A DNA stretch of 64,000 bases from SYIM01 sp041182885 (GTDB taxonomy: Bacteria; Pseudomonadota; Gammaproteobacteria; Burkholderiales; Burkholderiaceae_E), in NCBI GenBank assembly GCA_049423065.1, contig JBMSQB010000005.1, positions 38,876-102,875 on the forward strand. The letters run 5' to 3'. The notes beneath the pieces were generated by a model that was given only the letters and a program-made list of their open reading frames with translations, had not been told where the DNA came from and ran no database searches. Positions 6,258 through 15,490 of the stretch are shown here, in pieces (the stretch's first letter is position 1; every line of letters begins with the position of its first letter). Made by a program: the position numbers and the translations under genes.

Positions 6258-8051
6258 CTACTCGAATTTGGCCTGTGCGGTGGTGCTGGCCGAACCGATC
6301 TGGGCCATGTGCTCGCGATAGGTATCGGCGAGCGGGGTGAACCGCAGACGTTCGCTCATGGAGAGCTTGCGGCCCTCGGGCAACACGGCGCGCATGGGGT
6401 CGACGTGTCGGCCACCCACGCGGAACTCGTAGTGCAGGTGCGGCCCGGTGGTCCAGCCTGTCATGCCCACGGTGCCGATGACCTGGCCCTGGGTGACGCG
6501 CGCGCCCTTGGTGACTCCGTCGCCAAAGGCATTGAGGTGAGCGTAGAGCGTGGTGATCTTGCCAGGATGCGACACGATGACTGTGCGACCGTAACCACCG
6601 TTGTAGCCAGCGAAATCGACAACGCCGTCTGCGACGCTTCGGACCCGGGTGCCCACCGGTGCGGCGAAGTCGGTGCCCGTGTGGGCGCGGACATCCTGGA
6701 ACAGGGGGTGAAGGCGCGCGCCGCTGAAGCCCGAGGTGATTCGCGTGTACTGGATGGGTTCGCGCAGGAACGACCGGACGAGGCTTTGTCCGGCGAAATT
6801 GTAGTAGGCGCTGCGGCCGTCATCGTGTTCGAACCAGACGGCCTCGTGTCGAACGTTGCCGCTCTCCAGTTCGATGGCCAACACCCGCCCCGGTACAGGC
6901 AGATCGAGGCTGTCAGCCTCGCGCAGCGTCTCGTAGACCACGCGAAGCCGCGCACCACGGCGCAGGTCTTTGCGCAGATCGATGCTGTTGCTGAGGATGT
7001 CGGCCGCACGCGTGGCGACCGAATCGGGAATGCCCGCAGCGTCGGTGGCGGCAAACAGCGTGCTTTGGATCTCTGCGGCCCGGGCTTCGATGCCACGGTC
7101 GACCGCGACGGTCTGCTCGGTGGCGACGAGGCGGCCGCCCTCGCGAACAATGGTGACCCGCATGGGCGGACGACCGTCGATTTCGATGTTGCCGTGCCGG
7201 TACTGAAGGCGGTGCACCACACCGACGTCGTCGATTTCAGCGCTGACCGTGCGGCCGGGCTGAAGCTGCAGCAGGCGCTTGCCTACGCGGTCTGAGCCGA
7301 TGAATTTGATGAGCTCGGGATCGTTTGCACCCAACCGTGACAGCAGGCTGGAGGCGGTTTCGCCGCGGTTGACCACCTCGGACTGGCTCACCCGGGGCAG
7401 AGGAAGCGCCGGATCATCGGCCACGGTGGACGGTGCTGCCAGTGAAACCTGCTCGACGACCATCCTGATGGACGGCGGCGCGAGGTCGGTGGCGGGTGCA
7501 ATGGCCACCGCAGTGACGGCGCCCAATCCCAGAACCGTACCCATGGCAAGCGCGACCCGGCGCAACGTGAGGCGGGGCAGGGTCGGAATGTCGTCGTCTG
7601 CGTCGTCGTCGGACTGGTCGGCAGAAAGCGTGAGACCCGATGAGTCTGCGCCACTGAAGTGAACATGCTGCTGGGCTGCAGCGATGTCGAATGCGGAGCG
7701 GACCGCCTCGGCGGTGAGCGTGGCTTCGATCGCGACCTCGGCGGGGCCGAGCGTGATCGAGAAGTCGGAGACGAAAACCCCATCCGGGTCGGCCGCCAGG
7801 GTCGTGTCGTGAGCCTGTGGCAGGGGCGCGGTACGATCGGGCAGACAAGAAGCGAGGTCGTCGGCCATGGTGGCTACGCCTGCCAGGCAGAGGCACTCCG
7901 CATGGAAGCGCTCGGCCGCAAGCAGCGCCGGGGCTCCACACGCTGCCAGCGCCGATTCAAGCGCATCAGGTGTGTCGACCCATGGCGACCCGTCGTGCGG
8001 CCCGGAGGACGGCACAGCCGAAGCGTCAGCGGAAATCGGCGCAATCGACAT
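6258..8051 (-). CDS. M23 family metallopeptidase, membrane anchored
   Basis: A 597-residue peptidoglycan endopeptidase. Residues 1-160 are a cytoplasm-side region with an acidic patch near 148-154, then one membrane segment (about 165-187), a periplasmic linker and SH3/LysM-like part (QSEVVNRGETASSLLSRLG), and the LytM/M23 domain at about 450-560 with zinc ligands His457 and Asp461 (HTGTDF) and His540 (HLHYEF), so it looks active. I chose the ATG at 8051 (MSIAPISADA); the frame is open another 69 codons but that part has no ribosome site and overlaps the divergent tyrS leader. No strong ribosome site precedes 8051 either, so the start is uncertain. Confidence 0.85.
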   Translation of the reverse strand: MSIAPISADASAVPSSGPHDGSPWVDTPDALESALAACGAPALLAAERFHAECLCLAGVATMADDLASCLPDRTAPLPQAHDTTLAADPDGVFVSDFSITLGPAEVAIEATLTAEAVRSAFDIAAAQQHVHFSGADSSGLTLSADQSDDDADDDIPTLPRLTLRRVALAMGTVLGLGAVTAVAIAPATDLAPPSIRMVVEQVSLAAPSTVADDPALPLPRVSQSEVVNRGETASSLLSRLGANDPELIKFIGSDRVGKRLLQLQPGRTVSAEIDDVGVVHRLQYRHGNIEIDGRPPMRVTIVREGGRLVATEQTVAVDRGIEARAAEIQSTLFAATDAAGIPDSVATRAADILSNSIDLRKDLRRGARLRVVYETLREADSLDLPVPGRVLAIELESGNVRHEAVWFEHDDGRSAYYNFAGQSLVRSFLREPIQYTRITSGFSGARLHPLFQDVRAHTGTDFAAPVGTRVRSVADGVVDFAGYNGGYGRTVIVSHPGKITTLYAHLNAFGDGVTKGARVTQGQVIGTVGMTGWTTGPHLHYEFRVGGRHVDPMRAVLPEGRKLSMSERLRFTPLADTYREHMAQIGSASTTAQAKFE

Positions 8052-8198
8052 GGGCGAAACTTTGTGGAACCAGAACGTAGCGGTTGGCGGAACGTTCACA
8101 CGGCCTTCCCTGTAGGGCGGGACTCGGCGGGCGTGAACACTCGGATAAACTCCCGGGCTGTCGATCCAATTCGCGGGGAAAAAAATCCCGGCGGATTG

Positions 8199-8244
8199 CC
8201 GGTTCGACAAACCGGAGCGGAGTCTACCGGAAAACTCCGGTTTT
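8199..8244 (+). promoter_or_regulatory. Two small hairpins in the tyrS leader
   Basis: CCGGTT (8199-8204) pairs with AACCGG (8210-8215), and ACCGGA (8226-8231) pairs with TCCGGT (8236-8241) followed by TTT. They lie 40-80 bases before tyrS. They share the CCGG core and could form alternative pairs. Function unknown; no T-box is seen. Confidence 0.3.
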
Positions 8245-8281
8245 CGTGAAATTCTCACCTGATCATCGTTCCAGGACTCTC

Positions 8282-9550
8282 ATGAATCGATCTGAAGGCG
8301 CGACCAGGCCCGCAGCCGACGCCCCGGCCGGGCCCGAAGCTGTCAGCGACAGCGTCCGCGAGGCGCTGGCGGTTTCACTTCGCGGTTGCGAGGAACTGCT
8401 GGTCGCAGCCGAGTGGCGTGCCAAGCTCGCCAGAAGCGAGTCGAGCGGCCAGCCGCTGCGGATCAAGCTGGGCCTTGACCCCACGGCGCCCGATCTGCAC
8501 CTGGGCCACACGGTGGTGCTGAACAAGATGAGGCAGCTTCAGGATCTCGGGCATACCGTCATTTTTCTGATCGGTGACTTCACCGCCATGATCGGTGACC
8601 CGTCTGGCCGCAACAGCACGCGCCCGCCGCTTACCCGCGAACAGATCGAGGACAACGCACGCACCTATTTCAATCAGGCGAGCCTGGTGCTGGATCGCGA
8701 GCGGACCGAGATCCGCTACAACTCCGAGTGGTGTGATCCGCTGGGCGCGCGCGGCATGATCCAGCTTGCCTCGCGTTACACCGTCGCCCGCATGATGGAA
8801 CGCGATGATTTTTCGCGCCGGTTCAAGGGCGGGGTGCCCATTTCGGTGCACGAATTTTTGTATCCGCTCATGCAGGGCTATGACTCGGTGGCGTTGCGCG
8901 CCGATATCGAGCTTGGCGGCACCGACCAGAAATTCAACCTGCTGGTGGGGCGCGAGTTGCAGCGCGAAATGGGACAGGAGCCGCAGTGCATTCTCACCAT
9001 GCCGCTCCTCGAGGGGCTGGATGGCGTCGACAAGATGTCGAAATCCAAGGGCAACTATGTGGGCATCAGTGAGCAACCGGGCGAGATGTTCGGCAAGCTC
9101 ATGTCGATTTCGGACGAGCTGATGTGGCGGTATTTCGAACTGCTGTCGTTTCGCAGCCTGGACGAGATCGCCCGCCTGAAGGCTGAATGCGCAGCGGGCC
9201 GCAACCCCCGCGACGCCAAGGTGATGCTGGGCCAGGAAATCGTCACCCGCTTCCATTCGGCTTCGGCGGCCGAACAGGCGCTGGCGGACTTCGAGGCGCG
9301 GTTCCGCGCGGGGGCCATTCCCGACGATATCGCCGAGGTGTCGCTTGGCGGGGCGCCGCTCGCCATCTCGGCGCTTCTGAAGCAGGCTGGTCTGGTGGGT
9401 TCGAGTTCGGAGGCCATTCGCAACATCGAACAGGGCGGCGTGAAGGTCGACGGCGAACGCATCGAGGATCGGGCGCTGAAGCTCCCCGCGGGCACCTATG
9501 TTGTGCAGGTGGGCAAGCGGCGCTTTGCCCGCGTCACCCTGGGCGCCTGA
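8282..9550 (+). CDS. tyrS: Tyrosyl-tRNA synthetase
   Basis: Class I aminoacyl-tRNA synthetase charging tRNA-Tyr. The 422-residue protein has the HIGH-type motif as HLGH at residues 73-76 and KMSKS at 251-255, with a C-terminal S4-like RNA-binding domain (VGSSSEAIRNIEQGGVKVDG onward). Length matches the family. The ATG at 8282 is chosen; an upstream in-frame start at 8084 would add 66 residues with no match to the family. The gene is divergent from the M23 peptidase and followed after 39 bases by dtd. Confidence 0.97.
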   Translation: MNRSEGATRPAADAPAGPEAVSDSVREALAVSLRGCEELLVAAEWRAKLARSESSGQPLRIKLGLDPTAPDLHLGHTVVLNKMRQLQDLGHTVIFLIGDFTAMIGDPSGRNSTRPPLTREQIEDNARTYFNQASLVLDRERTEIRYNSEWCDPLGARGMIQLASRYTVARMMERDDFSRRFKGGVPISVHEFLYPLMQGYDSVALRADIELGGTDQKFNLLVGRELQREMGQEPQCILTMPLLEGLDGVDKMSKSKGNYVGISEQPGEMFGKLMSISDELMWRYFELLSFRSLDEIARLKAECAAGRNPRDAKVMLGQEIVTRFHSASAAEQALADFEARFRAGAIPDDIAEVSLGGAPLAISALLKQAGLVGSSSEAIRNIEQGGVKVDGERIEDRALKLPAGTYVVQVGKRRFARVTLGA

Positions 9551-9589
9551 GCGGCATACCCCGCCGGGCGATGTCGCGAAAGGACAGCC

Positions 9590-10051
9590 TTGCTCGCATT
9601 GGTGCAACGCGTTTCCGAGGCCGCGGTCCGGGTCGACGGCCGGATCACGGGCGAGATCGGCACCGGGCTGCTGGTGCTCTTTTGTGCCGAACGGGGCGAT
9701 GACGACAGCTTTTGTGAGCGCCTGCTCGCCCGGCTTCTGAAATTGCGCTGCTTTTCCGATGATGCGGGGCGGATGAACCGGAGCGTGGTGGATGTGTCCG
9801 GGGGGCTTCTGATCGTTCCCCAGTTCACGCTCGCCGCCGACACGCGCTCGGGCACCCGTCCGAGCTTTACCGGTGCCGCGCCGCCCGATGAGGGGCGACG
9901 GCTTTATGACCAGTTCGTGACCCTTGCCCGGCAGGCGCATGCGCCCGTGGGCACGGGCGTGTTTGGCGCCGACATGAAAGTCTCCCTGATCAACGACGGC
10001 CCGGTCACCCTGTGGCTTCGGCAGGGGCCGAAGGCGGAGCATCCGACATGA
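9590..10051 (+). CDS. dtd: D-aminoacyl-tRNA deacylase
   Basis: DTD hydrolyses D-aminoacyl-tRNA, notably D-Tyr-tRNA, in line with its place beside tyrS. The 153-residue protein starts (M)LALVQRVSEAAVRVDG and carries the two family motifs, as VPQFTLAADT (normally SQFTL) and NDGPVTLWL (normally NxGPVT). The start is a TTG at 9590 with AAGGA five bases upstream; no ATG lies near and the homologous start (MRALLQRV) aligns here. The stop overlaps the next gene as ATGA. Confidence 0.95.
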   Translation: MLALVQRVSEAAVRVDGRITGEIGTGLLVLFCAERGDDDSFCERLLARLLKLRCFSDDAGRMNRSVVDVSGGLLIVPQFTLAADTRSGTRPSFTGAAPPDEGRRLYDQFVTLARQAHAPVGTGVFGADMKVSLINDGPVTLWLRQGPKAEHPT

Positions 10052-10674
10052 GCATGACCGAACTGATCTTCATCCGCCACGGCGAGACCGACTGGAACCG
10101 GGCGCGGCGTTTCCAGGGCTGCATCGACATCGCGCTCAATGCCGATGGTCTCGAGCAGGCGCGACGCACCGCTATCCGGCTTCGGGGCCAGCAGTTCGCG
10201 GCGGTGTACTCCAGCCACCTGGGCCGGGCCCGCGAAACCGCCCGCCCGATTGCCGAGGTGCTGGGTTTGCCGTTGGTCATCGAGCCCGAACTGCGCGAGC
10301 GCAGCTATGGCGCGTTCGAGGGGCAGACCCACGACGAGTTGCTTCGCGATCATCCCGAGGCGTATCAGCGTTGGCGCGACCGCGTGCCCGACTATGAGCT
10401 GCCGGGTGGGGGCGAGTCGCTGGTGGCGCTGCGCGCCCGCGTGGTCGAGCAGATGCACCGGCTGGCCACCCGCCACGCCGGGCAGACCGTGGTGGCGGTC
10501 ACTCACGGCGGCGTGCTTGATTCAATCTACCGCATTGCCTCGGGGCTGGCTCCAGACGCGCCTCGGCGGTTCGAGCTCAATAACGCTTCGATCAACCGGA
10601 TTGGCTGGAACGGCGAGCATTTCAGCGTGCTTGACTGGGGCGATGTGTCGCACCTCGCTAAAATGTCGGTTTAA
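10048..10674 (+). CDS. Histidine phosphatase family protein (phosphoglycerate mutase-like)
   Basis: A 208-residue member of the branch-2-like histidine phosphatases. The phosphohistidine motif is FIRHGETDWN near the N-terminus, with a second arginine in SSHLGRARETA, the acid in RSYGAFEGQT, and the second His in VVAVTHGGVLD, so all catalytic groups are present. Substrate cannot be told; relatives are annotated as GpmB or CobC-like phosphatases. Start overlaps the dtd stop (ATGA) and AGGCGGAG precedes it, so translation is probably coupled. glyA follows after 25 bases. Confidence 0.88.
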   Translation: MSMTELIFIRHGETDWNRARRFQGCIDIALNADGLEQARRTAIRLRGQQFAAVYSSHLGRARETARPIAEVLGLPLVIEPELRERSYGAFEGQTHDELLRDHPEAYQRWRDRVPDYELPGGGESLVALRARVVEQMHRLATRHAGQTVVAVTHGGVLDSIYRIASGLAPDAPRRFELNNASINRIGWNGEHFSVLDWGDVSHLAKMSV

Positions 10675-10699
10675 CGCGCCTTTCGCGCAGGAGTCTGCC

Positions 10700-11944
10700 G
10701 TGTTTGACCGCTCTGTCGGCATCGACCGCGTCGATCCCGAGCTCTGGAATGCCATCCGCCAGGAAAATCAGCGACAGGAAGCGCACATCGAGCTGATTGC
10801 CTCCGAGAATTACGCGAGCCCTGCCGTGATGGCGGCGCAGGGCAGCCAGCTCACCAACAAATACGCGGAAGGCTATCCCGGTCGTCGCTACTACGGTGGC
10901 TGCGAGCATGTCGATGTGGCCGAGCAACTCGCCATCGATCGTTTGCGCAGCCTTTATGGCGCCGATGCCGCCAACGTGCAGCCGCATTCTGGCGCACAGG
11001 CCAATCAGGCCGTTTTTCTCGCCTTTCTCAAGCCCGGCGACACCATCATGGGCATGAGCCTTGCCGAGGGCGGGCATCTCACCCACGGCATGCCGCTCAA
11101 TATGTCGGGCAAGTGGTTCAACGTGGTGTCTTACGGCCTCGATGCGAGCGAGGTCATCGACTACGACGCCATGGCGCGAAAGGCCCGTGAGGCCCGCCCC
11201 AAGCTCATCATTGCGGGCGCCTCCGCCTACAGCCTGCGTATCGACTGGGCCCGCTTTGCCGAGGTGGCGCGCGAGATCGGCGCACTTTTCATGGTGGACA
11301 TGGCGCACTATTCCGGCCTGGTTGCAGGTGGCGTCTATCCCAACCCGGTGCCGCATGCCGATATCGTTACCTCCACCACGCACAAGAGCCTGCGCGGGCC
11401 GCGCGGCGGCTTCATTCTCATGAAGTCCGAGCATGAGAAGGCCATCAACTCAGCCGTATTCCCGGGTCTGCAGGGTGGCCCGCTCATGCATGTCATCGCG
11501 GCCAAGGCAGTGGCGTTTCGCGAGGCGCTCGAGCCCGGGTTTCGGGTGTATCAGCAGCAGGTGCTCGCCAACGCGTCGGCGCTTGCGCAGTCGTTGATCG
11601 AGCGCGGGCTTCGCATCGTGTCGGGTCGTACCGAGTCGCATGTGATGCTGGTTGACCTGCGTGCCAAGCGCATCACCGGCAAGGAGGCCGAGCGGGTGCT
11701 GGGCCTTGCGCACATCACCTGCAACAAGAACGCGATCCCCAACGACCCGGAAAAGCCCATGGTAACCAGCGGGATCCGGCTGGGGTCGCCCGCCATGACC
11801 ACCCGCGGCTTTGGCGTTGACGAGGCCCGCCGGGTGGGTCAGCTGATCGCCGATGTGCTCGATGCACCGGCCGATGAAGCAGTGATTGCGCGCGTGCGCG
11901 ACCAGGTGGGTGAGCTCACCGCCCGCTTTCCGGTGTACCGCTGA
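10700..11944 (+). CDS. glyA: Serine hydroxymethyltransferase
   Basis: PLP enzyme converting serine and tetrahydrofolate to glycine and 5,10-methylene-THF, the main one-carbon source. The 414-residue protein holds the Schiff-base lysine at residue 229 in TSTTHKSLRGPRGG and the signature LIASENYASPAVM near the N-terminus. The start is a GTG at 10700, six bases after CAGGAG; no ATG is available at the expected position. It is followed by nrdR after 24 bases, a classical gammaproteobacterial and betaproteobacterial neighbour. Confidence 0.97.
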   Translation: MFDRSVGIDRVDPELWNAIRQENQRQEAHIELIASENYASPAVMAAQGSQLTNKYAEGYPGRRYYGGCEHVDVAEQLAIDRLRSLYGADAANVQPHSGAQANQAVFLAFLKPGDTIMGMSLAEGGHLTHGMPLNMSGKWFNVVSYGLDASEVIDYDAMARKAREARPKLIIAGASAYSLRIDWARFAEVAREIGALFMVDMAHYSGLVAGGVYPNPVPHADIVTSTTHKSLRGPRGGFILMKSEHEKAINSAVFPGLQGGPLMHVIAAKAVAFREALEPGFRVYQQQVLANASALAQSLIERGLRIVSGRTESHVMLVDLRAKRITGKEAERVLGLAHITCNKNAIPNDPEKPMVTSGIRLGSPAMTTRGFGVDEARRVGQLIADVLDAPADEAVIARVRDQVGELTARFPVYR

Positions 11945-11968
11945 AGGCGGCGGGGCGGGAAGGCGACC

Positions 11969-12427
11969 ATGCGCTGCCCGTTCTGCGATCACGCTGACAC
12001 GCAGGTCGTCGAGACCCGCGAGACCGATGACGGCGCCTCCACCCGGCGCCGTCGTCGCTGCCTGCAGTGCGACAAGCGCTTTACCACCTACGAGCGGGTC
12101 GAGCTCGCGCTACCCGTCCTGGTCAAGCGCAACGGCATGCGCGCCGAATTCGATCGTCGGAAGCTTCGGGCCTCCATGTCGCTTGCGCTTCGAAAGCGGC
12201 CGGTGAGCGCCGAGGCGGTGGATGCGGCAATCCACCGCATCGAGGAGCGGCTGCTGGGGTTGGGGCTGCGCGAGGTGGGTAGCGAGCGTGTGGGTGAGCT
12301 CGTGATGCGGGAGCTCAAAAAGCTCGACAAGATCGGCTATGTGCGCTTTGCGTCGGTCTATCGCAGCTTTGAAGACGTGGATGAGTTTGCCGACGCAATC
12401 GAGGAGGTCCGACCGCGCAGGCGCTGA
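11969..12427 (+). CDS. nrdR: Transcriptional repressor NrdR
   Basis: NrdR binds NrdR boxes upstream of ribonucleotide reductase genes and senses ATP/dATP. The 152-residue protein has the zinc ribbon with cysteine pairs CPFC (3-6) and CLQC (31-34) flanking a basic stretch, followed by an ATP-cone from about residue 49 (LVKRNGMRAEFDRRKL). Its stop abuts the stop of the convergent thiamine-diphosphate enzyme gene with no gap. In many relatives ribD follows nrdR directly; here it resumes only 1.9 kb later. Confidence 0.97.
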   Translation: MRCPFCDHADTQVVETRETDDGASTRRRRRCLQCDKRFTTYERVELALPVLVKRNGMRAEFDRRKLRASMSLALRKRPVSAEAVDAAIHRIEERLLGLGLREVGSERVGELVMRELKKLDKIGYVRFASVYRSFEDVDEFADAIEEVRPRRR

Positions 12428-14137
12428 TCATCGCGCCTTGGCTGCGATTCGGATCTTCTCGAGCGACTGGTTGGGCGTGATGTGCTGCGGATCGACGGTG
12501 AGTTCGATGAGCGCGGGCCTGCGCTCGCGGGCCATGAAATCGAGGGCGGCCCGGAGGGCTGGCTCGAACTCGCTGGTGCGTGCCACCCGTGCGCCAAAGC
12601 CGCCGAACGCCTCGCAATAGCGCGCAAAATCAGGGTTGACCAGGCGGGTGCCGTGAACCCGCTCGGGGTATTCGCGCTCCTGATGCATGCGGATCGTGCC
12701 GTACATGCTGTTGTTGAACACGATCACCAGGGGCGCGCCGCCGTGCTGGACGGCCGTTGCAAGCTCCTGCCCCGTCATGAGGAAGTCGCCATCGCCCGCC
12801 ACACACACCACCGTGCGGTCGGGCGCGACGATGCTGGCGGCCACTGCAGCCGGCACGCCATAGCCCATCGAGCCCGAGGTGCTGGCAAGCTGGGTACGCA
12901 GCCCCGCGTAGGGCCAGAAGCGATGTGCCCAGGTGGCGAAATTGCCGGCACCATTGGTGATGATGGTGTCGGCGGGCGCGACGGTTGAAAGCGTGCGCAT
13001 CACCTGCCAGAGGTCCAGATCCGGCTCGATGCCCTGATAGAGTGCGGGACGGCTTTGCCAGGCTTCGTAGTCGGCGCGCGCGGGGGCCAGCTGGGCGGCC
13101 CAGGCCGAGGCATCCACCCGCAGACCTGCGAGCGCGGTTGCGATCTCGGGCATGCCCGAGGCAATCATCAGATCGGCCTGGTAGACGGTGCCGAGCTCGT
13201 CGACGCCGGCATGGATGTGGATCAGGGGCTGGGCTGGGCGCGGCGCCTGGAAGAGCGTGTAGCCCGAGGTGGTCATCTCGCCCAGACGCGGGCCGATGGC
13301 GATGACCAGATCGGACTGGCGGACGCGCTCACCCAGGCGCGGATTGATGCCGATACCGACGTCGCCTACATAGTTCGGCAGCCGATTGTCGTAAAGATCC
13401 TGAAACCGGAATGCGCAGGTAACGGGCAGATGGTTGGTTTCGACGAACTGCCTGATGTCGGCGCAGGCCTGCGCGCTCCATCCGGTGCCGCCCAGAATCA
13501 CGATGGGCCGCCTGGCAGCAGAGAGCCGCCGCGTGAGTTCTGCAAGCTGGGCGGGCGAGGGCGCGGCGCGCACCGGCCGGTGCATGGCCGCGGCAGGCGC
13601 CTCGGCAGGGGCGGCCAGCATGTCCTCGGGAAGCGCAAGCACCACCGGGCCCATCCGGCCGCTGGTGGCCACCTGGAAGGCGTGGGCAACATATTCAGGA
13701 ATGCGGTCGGCGCGTTCGATCTGGGCCACCCACTTCGCCATGGGCGCGAACATTCGCCGGTAATCCATCTCCTGGAAGGCCTCTCTGTCAGCGAAATCGG
13801 AGCCGACCTGCCCGATGAGGAGCACCATGGGTACCGAATCCTGGTGCGCGGCATGAACGCCGATGGAGGCGTTGGTGGCGCCAGGGCCGCGGGTCACCAT
13901 GACGACGCCGGGCTTGCCGGTAAGTTTTGCCGTGGCATCCGCCATGAAGGCCGCGCCGCCCTCTTGACGGCAGATCACGAACCGGATGGTTTCGCGGTGA
14001 CGCCACAAGCCGTCGAGCACGGCGAGATAGCTCTCGCCCGGCACGCCGTAAATCGTGTCGACCCCTTGCGCGAGGAGGGCGTCTGCGAGAAGGTGACCGC
14101 CGATGGATACCGGCGCTTGGTCGTGGGCGGAACTCAT
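12428..14137 (-). CDS. Thiamine-diphosphate-dependent enzyme, acetolactate synthase large-subunit-like
   Basis: A 569-residue member of the ALS/POX/BFD superfamily. It has three domains in order: the PYR domain with the catalytic Glu59 (ICRQEGGAAFMADA), a middle DHS-like domain, and the PP domain with the metal/ThDP motif GDGDFLMTGQEL followed by FNNSMYGTI. No acetolactate synthase small subunit lies nearby, so it is unlikely to be the main branched-chain enzyme; it could be a sulfoacetaldehyde- or benzoylformate-type or catabolic ALS-like enzyme. The ATG at 14137 follows GGAG. It lies antisense between nrdR and ribD. Confidence 0.85.
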   Translation of the reverse strand: MSSAHDQAPVSIGGHLLADALLAQGVDTIYGVPGESYLAVLDGLWRHRETIRFVICRQEGGAAFMADATAKLTGKPGVVMVTRGPGATNASIGVHAAHQDSVPMVLLIGQVGSDFADREAFQEMDYRRMFAPMAKWVAQIERADRIPEYVAHAFQVATSGRMGPVVLALPEDMLAAPAEAPAAAMHRPVRAAPSPAQLAELTRRLSAARRPIVILGGTGWSAQACADIRQFVETNHLPVTCAFRFQDLYDNRLPNYVGDVGIGINPRLGERVRQSDLVIAIGPRLGEMTTSGYTLFQAPRPAQPLIHIHAGVDELGTVYQADLMIASGMPEIATALAGLRVDASAWAAQLAPARADYEAWQSRPALYQGIEPDLDLWQVMRTLSTVAPADTIITNGAGNFATWAHRFWPYAGLRTQLASTSGSMGYGVPAAVAASIVAPDRTVVCVAGDGDFLMTGQELATAVQHGGAPLVIVFNNSMYGTIRMHQEREYPERVHGTRLVNPDFARYCEAFGGFGARVARTSEFEPALRAALDFMARERRPALIELTVDPQHITPNQSLEKIRIAAKAR

Positions 14138-14178
14138 TGTCGATCTCCAGGGCAACCGGCCATGCGATGCGTCGCGGC

Positions 14179-14184
14179 ATTGTA
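14179..14184 (-). promoter_or_regulatory. Candidate -10 of the thiamine-diphosphate enzyme gene
   Basis: TACAAT on the minus strand about 42 bases before the start codon; no good -35 seen. Confidence 0.3.
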
Positions 14185-14242
14185 GTGCCCGGCGCGGGAT
14201 GTCGGCCGGCAGTGTGTCGGGGGGCTGGGCCGAGTCTGGGCG

Positions 14243-14280
14243 GCGGCGGGGCTGAGGCGGCGGGGCTGAGGCGGCGGCGG
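14243..14280. repeat. Tandem repeat of 14 bases, about 2.7 units
   Basis: GCGGCGGGGCTGAG occurs at 14243-14256 and 14257-14270, followed by a partial third unit. It lies in the divergent region between the thiamine-diphosphate enzyme and ribD, and like other repeats in this window it is built of heptads (GCGGCGG and GGCTGAG). Confidence 0.75.
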
Positions 14281-14320
14281 TTCCGCGGCGGGCACGCCGA
14301 GGGGGTATCGCCGCTCGGGT

Positions 14321-14326
14321 GATAAT
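14321..14326 (+). promoter_or_regulatory. Candidate -10 for the riboflavin operon
   Basis: GATAAT about 55 bases before ribD. The -35 position is GC-rich and poor. No FMN riboswitch pattern is visible between this site and ribD. Confidence 0.3.
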
Positions 14327-14380
14327 CGCGCTCCTGCATTTTTCCCGGCCCGGGTCTGCCCGCGGCTCACGGCCTGCCCG

Positions 14381-15472
14381 ATGTTCACCTCCGAAGACCA
14401 CCGCTGGATGTTGCGCGCGATCGAACTGGCGGCGCGCGGCATGGACACGACCACCCCCAATCCGCGGGTGGGTTGCGTGGTGGTGCGCGACGGTGAAATG
14501 GTGGGAGAGGGGTGGCATGTTCGAGCTGGTGAACCCCATGCCGAGGTGATTGCGCTCGCGCATGCGGGCGCGCGCGCCCGGGGGGCCACCGTCTACCTCA
14601 CGCTTGAGCCCTGCAGTCACCATGGCCGCACGCCGCCCTGCACCGATGCGCTGATCGAGGCGAAGGTGGCGCGGGTGATCGCCGCGATGGAAGATCCGAA
14701 CCCGCTGGTGAACGGCGAGGGGCTCACACGGCTGCGCGCTGCCGGAATCGATGTGCGCTGCGGGCTGCTCGGCGCACAGGCGGCCGATCTCAATCCGGGC
14801 TTTGTGTCACGCATGACACGTGGCTTGCCGTGGGTGAGGATGAAGGTGGCCGCGAGTCTTGACGGATTCACCGCGCTGCCCGACGGGCGCAGCCAGTGGA
14901 TCACCGGTGAGGCGGCGCGCGAGGACGGTCATCGCTGGAGGGCGCGTGCCTGCGCCATCCTGACCGGAATCGGAACCGTTCGCGAGGACAACCCGCAACT
15001 CACCGCGCGCCTCGAGGGCGTGCGGCGTCAGCCGATCAAGGTGCTGGTGGATTCGCGTCTGGAAGTCGATCTCCAGGCCCGGATGCTGAAGGGCGGCGAC
15101 GTGCTGGTGGTGTGCTCGCAGGAGCGCTCGGACAAGGCCGCCGAACTGCGGGATCGTGGCTGTGAGGTGCTGGCGCTCCCCAATCCGTCGGGCAAGGTGG
15201 ATCTGCCCGCGCTCATGCGGACGCTCGCAGGCCGGGGGATCAACGAGGTCCACGTCGAGGCGGGGCACAAACTCAATGCGTCGCTCCTGCGCGAGCGCTG
15301 CGTGGACGAACTGCTCGCATATCTGTCCGCATCGCTTCTGGGCGGCGGACGCCCGATGTTTGAACTGGAGGCGGTGGCCTCCCTCGATGAGCGGATCGCG
15401 CTCGACTTGCAGTCGGTGGAACGCTTGGGCAACGACGTCCGGCTGCTCGCCCGCGTGGCGCGCGCCGGCTGA
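14381..15472 (+). CDS. ribD: Bifunctional diaminohydroxyphosphoribosylaminopyrimidine deaminase / 5-amino-6-(5-phosphoribosylamino)uracil reductase
   Basis: RibD performs two consecutive steps of riboflavin synthesis. The 363-residue protein has a cytidine-deaminase-like N-terminal domain with zinc ligands His53 (PHAEV), Cys78 and Cys87 (EPCSHHGRTPPC), and a DHFR-like reductase domain from about residue 148 (PWVRMKVAASLDGF). All catalytic zinc ligands are kept. First gene of the run ribD-ribE-ribBA-ribH-nusB, with ribE 18 bases downstream. No riboswitch is visible in front of it. Confidence 0.96.
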   Translation: MFTSEDHRWMLRAIELAARGMDTTTPNPRVGCVVVRDGEMVGEGWHVRAGEPHAEVIALAHAGARARGATVYLTLEPCSHHGRTPPCTDALIEAKVARVIAAMEDPNPLVNGEGLTRLRAAGIDVRCGLLGAQAADLNPGFVSRMTRGLPWVRMKVAASLDGFTALPDGRSQWITGEAAREDGHRWRARACAILTGIGTVREDNPQLTARLEGVRRQPIKVLVDSRLEVDLQARMLKGGDVLVVCSQERSDKAAELRDRGCEVLALPNPSGKVDLPALMRTLAGRGINEVHVEAGHKLNASLLRERCVDELLAYLSASLLGGGRPMFELEAVASLDERIALDLQSVERLGNDVRLLARVARAG

Positions 15473-15490
15473 CTTTTTGGGAATCAGGCA

